DNA of 64,000 nucleotides from Anoplopoma fimbria (Eukaryota; Chordata; Actinopteri; Perciformes; Anoplopomatidae). The stretch lies in assembly GCF_027596085.1 (NCBI RefSeq), contig NC_072471.1, positions 10,356,358 through 10,420,357 of the forward strand, written 5' to 3'. Shown here piece by piece: positions 23,562-34,939 of the stretch; position 1 is the stretch's first letter, and every line of letters begins with the position of its first letter. The translations under genes and the position numbers were made by a program. The notes under the pieces are model-generated. The model searched no databases. It saw only the letters and a program-made list of their open reading frames with translations, and had not been told where the DNA came from.

Positions 23562-25764
23562 TTTATTGATGCTATTGTCATTTGTGCAATCAATAACCAT
23601 GGCAATGAAAAAATGCATCTTGGTCCTTGATCATAGTCTTTGAAATGACGTCAAACTTCTTAATGGAGAACAGAGTATATGACCTGACAATGAATATGTG
23701 AATGTTTGATCTCTGTTCTGAGATCTATATATGCCCAAACATGTCACTTCAAAAACCAAGAAAGGACGCCTTTTATCAAGGCCCTTTTTGTCAAGTTATC
23801 GAAACTTAAAGTTCTTTTTTTTCCTCTTTTTTAAGAATTATTGTGTATTGTTACTCTATTCTTTTAATTAAAAGGATGTCAAGGACACGTTCAGATTTGA
23901 CGTTTTGCTGACAACATTAATATGATGTACCAATATATACCGTATATATTTTTACATTGTTGACAAATCATCACAAAACATACATATAATACAAACATTA
24001 TTTTGTTCATAGGCCATTTGCAGTGGGTAGACTAAATAATGTAAACATTTCATATTAAAGGACATTGACCAAATCACCATTGTAACCATTTACAATGCTG
24101 ATTTGGTTAATTCAGGGTCCTAATGTGTTTTCACTGAATGTTCAGTTTTCTTACAGTCGTGACTTGAATTTATCTATAATTTTTTTGCGACATTATAATT
24201 GTAGAAAAAGTTAACTACATTTTGTAAGTGGTGTATGTTGTAACAAAATAACTTAAATATCTCAAATACGATACAAATACACATTTTCACAAAACACAGA
24301 CATTCAAATTATACAAATTGGTCACCAGAAAGACAAGAAAACATAATTGTAGACCTGGTCTAAAACATGACAACATTTTAATAAAAGGTATATCTTCCTA
24401 CATTTCAATGATGTGTTTTGGATGTCAATCATTAAAATACAGAAAACGATTATTGAAATACTAACCATCCTCTGCAGAGGAAGCTACATGGCCTGCGGTT
24501 TGGAAAGATTCTTAGCCTGTTGATTCATAGGGATCTGCCGACATCAGTCGTGTTTGTAACTGGCATTTCCTCCAGCCTACGGCCACTTCTTTTGTGGCAA
24601 GAACAAGCCCTCCTTATGCTTCTGGCTGAGCTCATCAGTCCGTCCATCCATCTATCCCTATCTCCCCTCACTTTCCCTCGCACTGTCTGTCCAGTCACTC
24701 GCACCCTCTCTCTGACACATACAGTACAAGAGCGCGCTCACTCGGGGGAGTCATGTTCTCATGACTGAACATGATTGACTCAGTGAATAAGGCATTAAAA
24801 ACACACTCACTGTGGCCAAGCAGCAGCTATAGATCACTGAGCAACAGCATACAATGACGGGATTCAAAGGGCCTCTGGTGGTGGCTATCTGCCATCTGGT
24901 CAGATCTTTAATACACAAAGTGGGACGCTTGTTGAAGGGCTCGATGTGTTGTTTGTGATTGGCAGGTTGGCAATTTGCAACAGATCAGAATAACGTCAGC
25001 AAGTACAAGACAAGCTGCAGTAGATCACACGCAGCTTCTTTAATCACGCTTTTACCTCTGATGCATTAACAAAAAGCAACAAAAGTTATTGATAGGAATG
25101 TATTTCTTTGCATATACCCCTAATGTGTTTCAGTAGAGGCCAGAGCACAGTAGCAGGTTGGGAACAGTGTGGTGACTGTTGACTCTGCAACAGTGAAAGG
25201 AAAAAGGTCTCTGTAACCATCGGGACACAGCCAACAAATTTAAGACAAGAGTCCCATCTCAAAATGAAATCTTCCAAACAGTGTGATATCATTTGGATGT
25301 GAGGCTTCAGCGATACGTTTGATCACAACTCGAAGCTGGAGAATTGGCAACACCCTTAATCGCAATGATTCAGAGTGGCAGCAATGAAAAAAAAAAAAAA
25401 AAAAAAAAAATTGGTCTGCTCAGAGAAGGCAGGCCAAATTCTGCTAAACACTGGCCAAGACGAGACAATTAATGCACTTCACCAGCCATTTTGGCACATA
25501 ACCAGCCATTGTGTAGTGAGTTCTTCCTCTGGTTCCAAAAAACCCCTCTTTGGATGGTTAAGTGCTAGAAGTGCCCGGGCAAACTGCCTTCACAGCAGGT
25601 GAGTATTCTCTCTTAGCCCGGGTCCATGCACTCAGATGAGTGAAAGCAGAGGAAGAGTGTCGGACCACACTCGGTTATCCAGCAGGCTCCTGCAACTAGC
25701 AGAATAACCTGGAGAGTGAGTTGTTATACTGCTGTCCAGATTTCCCTCTTCTATTAATCATGCT
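23562..25764 (-). other. Probable long 3' UTR of kitlg
   Basis: No exon or gene is visible for 2.2 kb after the kitlg stop. A minus-strand AATAAA at 23562-23567 could end the transcript, and vertebrate kitlg genes are known for long 3' UTRs. A (A)24 run at 25387-25410 interrupts it. The extent is inferred, not shown. Confidence 0.35.
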
Positions 25765-28700
25765 TCATCCGCTCTCATGTTCAGGGATTGCTTCCCCCAC
25801 TGGCTGAGTGTCAGCAGAGTGGGTGAGTGTCTGAAGTGGGATGGAGACAGACACAGTTGGGATCGTGTCAGAAGGTGCCATTTGGCTATTTTCAGTGTTG
25901 CACACTGGTAAAAGCCTCCGAGACTTGACCTGAAATAAAAAAAAAGGATGATTAAAAAAAAAATCACACTCACAATCTGCACAGCGTTCTTAAATCCTGT
26001 TTTCTATGATGAACAAATGACAGATAATAAATCTCCAAAGCGGAAATCATTGCATTAGGTAACAAAGGCTTCAAAGTACTGCTGAATATTTGATGAGCAC
26101 TTGTTAATTTGACAGGAACTGCCTTCCTGGAAGTGCTCACAAAAATGAAGGCACTTTATCATGTAGGCTTTATTTGGCCGACCCACAGAAACCAAAAGGA
26201 ACAAGGGAGTGTAGTTGATGGAAAATTGACTACCAACATTTTAGATGGGGGCTCTTATGTTTCTCATATTGTGGAAAAACCCAAGGGAACTATTGTCATT
26301 TGAGCTATACACAAACTATAATGTATACCAAATATATGATTCTCGCTGAATCACTTATTGTGAAATGGCTCCCAGCTGAATTTTTCATTCTTGAAAATCC
26401 GGGAGGCCATGCTGAAAACTGCAAGTCATAGAAATTGCAATAATTGCTCATTGTGGTATATGATCCATTCATGCCTTTTGAGTTTGACATTATTGCCCTT
26501 TTATACATACACGCAATTATCCGCCTGAATAGTTCGATGACTGTGTTCCAATGTACTCAATAAAGGAACACAAGAGGAGCTTTTACAGTCTGCAGCCATG
26601 CTAGCAGCTCCATGCAACGGTGGTGTTTAGAAGCTAAATGCTAACGTCAAAATGCTCACAATGGCAATGCTGACTTGTGAACCTTTAGCAGGTGTGTTTA
26701 CCGTCTTCACCTTCTTTGTTTGAAGGAAAAGAATGATAGCAATTTGCTTTTTAGCACTCAACACCATGAAAGTTGAAAACTGATGTTACAATAAAAAAAT
26801 ACTCTCTGAATCTCTATCAAAAGTAGTTAAATCACATTGAGTTGGTTCACTTCCTTACCAGCCACACTATGAGAACAACACAAGCTGTGAAGGGGATGAG
26901 AGCCAGAAGTAAGGGAGTTCTCTTCGACCAGCTGTAATCACGACTCTCCTCCCGACCTCCTGGAAGACAGAAATATTATTGGAAATTTCACAGACTACAG
27001 TAACACCGTAGAAATCTGATAGTGGGTTTATTTAATTAACTAGTAGAGAGGAGTCTGGTGGTTAAATTACTCACGAATACTTCATTTTCTATATAATTCC
27101 TTCAATTATCTTAAATTGGCTGTGTGTTCAAGGGTACATCTATGGTTCCTATCCCCAGCTGTGTGCCCTTGACCTCAAATCAATATCCGCCCACTAATAG
27201 GCCACTAAGCTGCTTTAGCCATTTAAAAATTAAAAATTAAAACGCAAATGAATGATTGTACCTGGTGGTTGTTGGGGATTAAGGCACGGTGGAGGCTTGC
27301 ACGAGAAGCCGGATGTTCCTTGTGAGGCGGCATGTAAGACGTCTTTGATGTAGTCAAAGTATAGACCAGATATTAAGCTCCCTTCCTGATAGTGACACTG
27401 GAAGACTTGCATGGCTGTTTCCTGGGGAATCAGACAACAAGCAGTCCTAAAGAAACTCAAATATGCATTACATGGAACAGTCCCTGAATGAACAAAATTG
27501 TACGCACTCCTACCCACAATTGATCTGCATTGCTTATTTGCACAATCCATCATGATTGCTTACCAGTTCTTCATGGTCAAAGGTGAAGCGTAAACTCTTC
27601 AGCATTGCAATGAAGACAATTATGTTTTCCCTGTTGGAAGAGATGGCCCCAAACATGTTGGCCAGCTTCCGAAGACTTTGCTCCAAAGGATAGATATTCA
27701 ACACCACCCAGCACGTGCCTGCCTGAAGGTACCAAAGAAATTAGCAATCCTTTTCTTCAAAGGTATATCATCTGTTTCACATTATTTCTGCTCTCACATC
27801 TTCATACATACCACTTCTTTGGGAATGTAACTAACAGGAATCTCATAATCGGACGGGATATTCTGCTTCTATGATGGAGATAATGACAGATAAAGATTTT
27901 TGAGACATAAAATCAGTGATACAAGATCTCAAAGTCTCATTGGGACAATTTCTTAGCATACAGACACACAGATTATGGGACAAACATATGAATGTGATAC
28001 ATGAATTTGATGTGCATGAGGCCGGTGGCTATTCAGTAATCTCACCATTAATGACAGCTTGTTCACATCATCAGTTATCGGCGTCCCAAATTTTCCGGAG
28101 CAGAGATTTAAACTTGTGAATAGACTCAAGAGGAGACAAGGTGCTTTCAAGATCTAAAGGGAAAAAAGGCCACAGAATATTTATACAGGACACAGTTATT
28201 ATAAAGTATAGTGTTTTAAGTAGTATATCTAATATGTCTGAGGGTGCTCTTCTTTGTCTGATTTTGTTCTTAAACATGCATACCGTTAAATAAAAATCAA
28301 TCCATTTACTTTTTTTGTGTAGCATATCAAGTCTCTGTGAATCAATCATAATAGTACCTTCTTTAGGGCTTGTTATGTCAGTTTACACATGCATTGTGCA
28401 TGCTGAAATGAAATGCTAAATATTATACATTAAAAAACTGAGCATTAACTATTTCTCAAACAGAGGATACAATTTAATGCAGTACTTTTACTTTGTGAAC
28501 AAAGATGGAGGTGACTTTCTTTCGGAAATACAACTACTTCTTGGTTTCATGTTATATCAACCATTGGTCGATTAATCGATAAGTCGAACAAGAGAAAATA
28601 ACAACTATTTCAATAATCTATTACTGTTTTTTGTCAGCAAAAAACTTTTTTACATACTCAATTGTGAACCTTCGTGTTTTTAACGATTGATCAAGAAATA

Positions 28701-29442
28701 AATCACATAAAAGCACAGTTACAGTAGAGGACCAAATGCACAGAAATAAAGTACTAATAAGTACTTCAAAAACTTTTTAACGTTTAAAATGCAAAACATG
28801 CAATGAGATCAAATCTGATTAACCAGATTTCAAAGTTGCCGAGGTGACAGGCAGGAATGTGGTTTGCTTCGAAGGAATTCTCATTCTCGTAAAATATTTT
28901 CTAGCAGCAGGATGAAGTTATTATGCAAATAGACTTCTGGGAGCACACGTGCTATTCTCTCTTATTCAATATATTGAGTGAAAGCAAGCTGTGTTCATGT
29001 GTCCTTTCACTTAATGAACCCTTTTTGAAAGGGTGTAACGCAACAGTTACTGTAGACACATTAAAATACCACTTAATGTAAAGTGGTATTTTAATGTGTG
29101 TGCCTTAAAGGAAGTATTATTCTTTATGAGTACTTTTATTCTGATACTGAAAAGTGAATGAAAGTTTTCAGAAATTAAATAGACAACATTTCATTTGACC
29201 ATTAAAAATTGGTCAAATGAGTGGAAACACAGTGAGATCCTTTGCAAAACATTTTTTCTATCCTTACCCTAAATACAAATAATTATTCAGCTATTTAACA
29301 AGCACAATGTGCAAAGTGGGAAAGTGAGAATTAAGCTATGGGATACAGCTGCATCAGTTTATATGTCTATACAATTTTACAACACACAATTAGTGTAAAA
29401 AACTCAAAGAAATGAAATTCTACTACTTACTTTCTTCCTCAT
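25765..29442 (-). CDS. kitlg: Kit ligand (stem cell factor)
   Basis: Membrane-anchored cytokine for the Kit receptor tyrosine kinase, acting on pigment-cell, germ-cell and blood precursors. Coding exons: 29431-29442, 28046-28153, 27812-27868, 27564-27722, 27262-27421, 26859-26959, 25765-25929. They total 762 nt, giving 253 aa. Visible parts are an N-terminal signal peptide (KAPCLLLSLFTSLNLCSG), the helical cytokine domain (PITDDVNKLSLM, DYEIPVSYIPKEV, GTCWVVLNIYPLEQSLRKLA, SGLYFDYIKDVL), a short stalk, one transmembrane helix (PLLLALIPFTACVVLIVWL) and a 54-residue tail. The first mammalian cytokine-domain cysteine appears replaced by Phe, and the mammalian third position also lacks Cys. The short first coding exon and overall exon layout match the family. 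Whether it is kitlga or kitlgb is not resolved. Confidence 0.9.
26590..26720 (+). repeat. Dispersed 'catgctagcag...gcaatgctgac' repeat, copy 1
   Basis: In the last kitlg intron. It shares 'gccatgctagcag', 'atgctaa', 'caatgct' and 'ttagcaggt' in the same order with about 36108-36200. It resembles a repeat common in percomorph fishes. Class unknown. Confidence 0.45.
29056..29099. repeat. Perfect 19-bp inverted repeat, 6-nt loop
   Basis: ACACATTAAAATACCACTT (29056-29074) and its exact reverse complement (29081-29099), separated by AATGTA, in kitlg intron 1. A second hairpin (TCATTTGACC...GGTCAAATGA, 29191-29220) lies 90 bp away. Confidence 0.85.
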
Positions 29443-30676
29443 ATGGAGCAAGAATCCGTGGTTGCTCAAATCCGGTGCATGAAATGAAGTGTTTTCAGTC
29501 CAAAGACAGGGCTCATTGTGTGTATGTGTGTGATGTCCGAGCGTGTAGTGAAACATGAGGATGGGCTGGCAGTCTGCTACCACTCCAGACAGATTGGTGA
29601 AGTCGTTTTGACGCGGTGGAGAGGCCGCCTACAGGCTGAGTCACTGTGTCACACACTGACGCTCTCTGAGACTTTTTCCATAAACTCCCACGTATCAATT
29701 TGTTCGTCAGGAGAAAGTGGGCGCTTGTTCTCTTGAGGGAATATTTCGCTTAGAATATGTCAAGGTTATTCCCAAAGCTGGTGTTTAGAAAGTGAGAAAT
29801 TAGATGATAAGAGGATTTGTTAATGTTGGCCGTTTAGTTGGGGGGTAGCTGATTTTCAGCCATCATCTTTGATTTATTATTTCAGCATTTTGTTTTTTCT
29901 TATCATAAGCTATTTATATTGATTTTGGCTTATTTCCTCAAATACATTTTTGCTGTTTGTTGAATTGCTTGAGTTAGTGAGTGAGTAGATGTGCAGAAAA
30001 TTCAGTTGCAACATTTTCTTATGACTTGCTGGTGAAGTAAAAGCCAATATCCTTTATTGATTTCCATTATCAAATCAATAACAGTCAAAAAGGAGAAGAT
30101 TTAGGAACATGTATGATATTTAAGAAATAAGAAATAGTAAGAATATTTTTTACAGGTGCCTTTTGTTCACATGTGCAAAAATAACCTAGTTTGAATGAAG
30201 TCACAGTGTAGCATTTATAGAAAAGGAGAACTTTGTACACCCGAGTTAGAAAACGAAACGGCCACTCTGAGCTAAATCATGTGATCTGGAGCAGGTCACA
30301 TCTAAATATAACCTAGACAGCTTTGAAAAACCCTGCAGATCACAAGGGCTGCGACCTGGGGGGCTCACTTTCAGATCATCAGGTGAGGAAGATTGATATG
30401 ACTAACAAAATGCAACTAAATTTTGTGGTGTCATCTCAGATGTAACAGATTCATACTTAAGTACTCACATATTACACCATTTCGAGCAGGGATGACACTG
30501 TGCCAGCAGCCCTTTGCTTATAAACAAGTTGCATGCCTGCAGCCGTGGACAAAGCACAAAGGACAGACAGATGTGACCTTATCATGTTCTAAGTTACCAG
30601 CATGTCGCTCAATTTTGCACAGAACTGTTGTTTTTACTTTATGACAATAATCCTCACCTTTTCCTATGATATAGAA
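29443..30676. promoter_or_regulatory. Divergent kitlg/asb15 intergenic promoter region
   Basis: About 1.2 kb separate the two start codons, with kitlg leaving leftward and asb15 rightward. A consensus MEF2 site (CTAAATATAA, 30302-30311) fits a muscle promoter for asb15. A TCATGTGA E-box-like element occurs near 30278. A splice acceptor-like TATAG directly precedes the asb15 ATG, so an upstream non-coding exon is probable. The kitlg 5' UTR lies just right of 29442. Confidence 0.4.
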
Positions 30677-33600
30677 ATGGATGACTTTGAGCAGGAAGGC
30701 ATAAATGAAGAATTTATCAAGTTTGCCATTCGAGAGAGCATTCAAGATGCCCACAAGCTGCAATGTTCGATAAAAACAAACAGGTATAAGAGAGGCCAGA
30801 ATGTCCTATTGATACAAATTTATGTTAAAAACACATTGTTAAAAAAAGATGTGTTGATGCTAAATTCACAGTAAATCCCAATTAGATAATTTAAGTGGTA
30901 ATCAACTCCTTTTATTGGACTCACTTATCTCCTTTGGTTCAGTAGGAAGGAACCAAACAGTGACAACTTTATGAAGATAATGGCGGCCATTCACAAAGGT
31001 ATTTTATTTAAATCTATCTATCATTGTTTTAGCACAAGAATATGTGCATCTGTTGTTGAAGTAATTTCATTCATACTAAAGTTAACCTCCTTGTTTTTGT
31101 GTTCACAATGTGTGCATAACTCACTGTAACACTCCATGAATATTACAAATGTTTCCCTTGGAGTCCTGCTTGGATCCTGGTTGTGTCTCCACAGGCGATG
31201 TGTATGCGCTGCAGGAGATGTCAGGTTGTGTGTCTGCCTTCGGAGAGAGCGACAGCAGCGGCCTGCTGCCTCTGCACGCGGCAGCTGTGCAGCCGCAGCC
31301 AGAGATCCTGCATGTGGTGCTGCAGGGTGAGAGGCTTAAACAAAGACCATTCAGCATCTGCACTTTGAAGAAAAACCTGAACGTAGGAGCGTGCATTTTT
31401 CCAACATAACGTTACTGTTCCTTTTCGTAGCAGTGATGACATCCACAGACCTGACCCTGGAGGAGCAGACGGAGGGTGGGGACACATCTCTGACTCTGGC
31501 AGCAGAGGCCGGCCAGGTGGAAAACGTCAGGATGCTGCTGCAGCACGGAGCCTCACCACACAACACCAACAGCAGAAATGAGACTCCTCTGCTGATTGGT
31601 AACACTTATACACACAAACTCAAAACAACGCAGGCAACTCACACAGTCACTCATTGGTCCCTTATTAACAGCATGTACCTGAACAGGGTTATTGGTAGAT
31701 TACCTCCTTTAGAAATTGGCTATATTAGCTTTATATTGCTGGATGTCTTCGGTTGGTGTACATCCTTTGCTAATGTAGGTTGCTGTGTCTGTTTGAACTA
31801 CAAATCAAAGTTTCCACTTCATAAGGAACCATCAAGTCCGCAGTAACAATTGCTAGCATGGCATTCATAAAACAAATATTGTGTTTGTGCAAATGATCAA
31901 ATGTTGGTATGCGGCCACAAAGAGGCATGGCTGCATTCTAAGCATTGTTAAAACATCTCTAACTGCTGTAGTCATATCTTAATAGTCATGTTTTAATATC
32001 AACTCCATCATTCTTAAGAAATCTTTCATTACTATCATTCATTATTATGGCTTTTTTATGGGATTATCTTGTTTTGTCTACATTTTGTAGCAGTGAGACA
32101 GAGATCGTACGACATGGTGGTTACGCTCGTCACGTGTGGGGCCTTTGTGGAGCAGGTGTGTCTCACTAAGTGGACGGCCGCCCATGAAGCTGCAAAGGTG
32201 AATAGTGTGCATTTAGACTGGCTAGAGCATAAGGAAATCAGAACATCCAGGATAAAGTTCCCATTTTCTCCTTCCTTCCTCTCATTCCATCCTTCCTACC
32301 TTCCTTCCTTATGTCCTGGCCTCCTGTCCCTTGTACCAGGTGGGTTGTCCAGCTATTCTGATGCTGCTGCTTCGACATGGAGCCAGAGTTACTGCCAGAG
32401 ACGGGCATGGGGTGACTCCTCTGGGAATTGCAGCTGAATATGGCAACACTGAAGCTTTGGATATACTGATACAGCAAGGTAAACCTCCCCCAAAAATATT
32501 GTGTAAGAAGAGTAAGAGCACATAATCGTTTTACCTCACCTTGTTGTATTTGTCCCTGTGCTCCACTAGGTGGTGACGTGAATGCCCAGGCCAGAAATGG
32601 AGACACAGTTCTGTATGATGCATCTGGATCTGGAAACCTGGATTGTGTGGAGCTGCTCCTGCAGCACGGAGCCAACCCAAATGTAGCCAGCTACGCCTGT
32701 CAGCTGCCCATCCACAGAGCTGCATACGAGGGACACATACTGTGAGCTGACCTGCATGCAAAAGAGCACCCAATCATCCCGAAGCACAGGATTTAACCAT
32801 ATTGTCATGCCTAAAGCTTGAGAATATCTGCGTTTGAGAAGATAATCCAGTTCCAGACAAAGAGAATTTACTGGAGTCAAATTAACATTCTTTTCCCGCT
32901 ACTTTACAGCCTTATCAAACTAGACTGTAACTTGTCACTCTCTGCACCTCAAGGCTCTGCAGTGTTGTCACTGTAATCATTTCCACAAAGAGCTCTCTGT
33001 GTATCGCTGTTTTGCAGTTCTGTCACTGAACAACACAGTGGCTCAAACCGCAATCTAATGAACATTTTTCTCGATGTCCTGTTTTCTTCTTTTAGCATTT
33101 GTTTTTCACTGTTTCTGTCCCTCACTTTCTTCCATTTAATCCACCCACTCTCTCTCCCTCTCTCTATAGAGTCCTGAGGGCTCTCATCCCCATCACTGCA
33201 AAGAGAGCCATCCGTCTCTCAGGCCAGAACCCCATCCACTCAGCAGCTGATGGAGGACAGGTCGAGTGTCTGGAGCTGCTGCTCCAGGAAGGATATGATG
33301 TCAACGCCCTGCTCAGAACAGACATCTCTGGTGGAGCACAGTTGGATGCTAAACTTTCTCTCACACATACTTGCTCAAAAACAAATGAATCTTTCAAAAG
33401 TTTAAAACAGGCACTACTTGCGACATCATTACCGACTTTGACCAGAGAATAAAAGTGGCTAGCTCTTCACTATGATGAGAACATTTCAAATGTCTTAAAG
33501 TCGGTTTTCCTGCTGTAGTGTAACATGTTTAAACCAACGTCTTTCTAAATAGTAATGTTTTTATAAATGCTTTTTGTAGATAATAAGCATACTACATGCA

Positions 33601-34939
33601 ACTGGCATAGTTTTTCAAGTGTTAGAGAAAAGTGTAACATCATGACTTTATTAATCTTTTAAACTGGCCCCCTGATCAACAGTAAATCTTGTTGCAGAGA
33701 ACTACGGGGACCTGAGAAAGACTCCTCTGTACTTTGCCATTTCCAACGGTGATATGACCTGTGCTAAGATGTTGCTGGCAGCTGGAGCGAGTACTGGCCT
33801 AGACCCACTGCAATGCATCCTGGTTGCTATACGTGCTGAGAGGTGTGCGGCATACAATATATATGCTTGTGTTTCTCATTCATTTTTAGCTTACGTACAG
33901 TTGTCTGGTCTGATGTTTGGACATTCCCAGGCATGAACTGGTCCGGCTGTTGCTGTCCTATGGAGCAGAGGTGAATTGTTACTTCAGGGTGATCACCAAC
34001 ACAATGTTCCCAACGGCCCTGCAGTACAGCCTGAGGGACCCGGTCATGCTGCGACTGCTCCTCGACAGCGGATATCAAGCTTACAGGTACGTCAACCAAC
34101 TGCAAAATGAACCTGGTCTACCATATTTGATTTCTGTTAAGTTTAAAGTCGTATTCTTTAACTAGGAATTTCAGTAAAACACATTCAATCACTGAAATAA
34201 TTGAGAGGTTGTGTATAAAATGATTAGTCATTTTAACATTTCATCCCTGCAACACTGTCTGTGGTAGGTGCTTCCATTGTTTCCATGGTAACGGTGAAGA
34301 AATGGATAGTACCTGGATTGACCGCCACAACCAGGCCTTCCAGATTTACAGTCGACTTGACATCATCCCAGTAAGAGCAAATTTATGCCGACATATATAC
34401 TCATCTGTTGTAAACAAAAAATTATACAGAGTCCGCTCATCAAGTGACAAATAACTCAACATATAAAATAAATCCCACCCCTGATTTTTTTTTTCTTCCA
34501 GTTCTGTGAGTATGTATCGGTGTCGTGGCTCACACGTCTGATTGGCAGTGTTGTGAGGATGCTCCTGGACTACGTCAGCAACGTCAACATCTGTCCCATC
34601 CTCAAACATGTCCTGGAGAAGACGCCGGAGTGGGATGAGATTTCTGACATACTGAGTAAAACTTTAAATTCTGTGTTTTACAAAAAGTTACACGGTGTTA
34701 ATCCATGGGGATTTTTAAGAATGTGTCAAGTAACTAGAGGCAATATGTTGGTTTGTGTGTTCCCAGGCAAGCCACGTTCTCTGCAGCAGTTGTGTCGACT
34801 GGTAATCAGAGGTCACATGAGCCTCAGGACGCTGAATGACCCTGAAGCCTTGGCTGCTGTCCGTTATCCTCCGAGACTGAAGAACTACCTGGCTTACAGA
34901 CAGAACGACTTGCATGGTGACCTGAAAAATTGCCTATGA
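30677..34939 (+). CDS. asb15: Ankyrin repeat and SOCS box protein 15
   Basis: Predicted substrate receptor of an ElonginBC-Cullin5 ubiquitin ligase, expressed in striated muscle in vertebrates. Exons: 30677-30783, 30946-30998, 31195-31326, 31434-31598, 32091-32197, 32340-32478, 32570-32741, 33170-33330, 33698-33842, 33931-34086, 34268-34370, 34502-34655, 34767-34939. They total 1767 nt, giving 588 aa, equal to the human ASB15 length. The ankyrin array spans about residues 75-420 (e.g. [65 protein letters not shown]). The C-terminus has a SOCS box: BC-box [10 protein letters not shown] and a Cul5-type YPPRLKNYL. The N-terminal [13 protein letters not shown] fits a ubiquitin-interacting motif. 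ASB14 is the nearest alternative, but the neighbours lmod2 and wasl, as in human 7q31, support ASB15. Confidence 0.92.

Noticed and set aside
31391..31846. Open frame running past the asb15 exon at 31434-31598
   Set aside because: Read-through into intron. The donor at 31599 and the matching acceptor at 32091 give the conserved protein.
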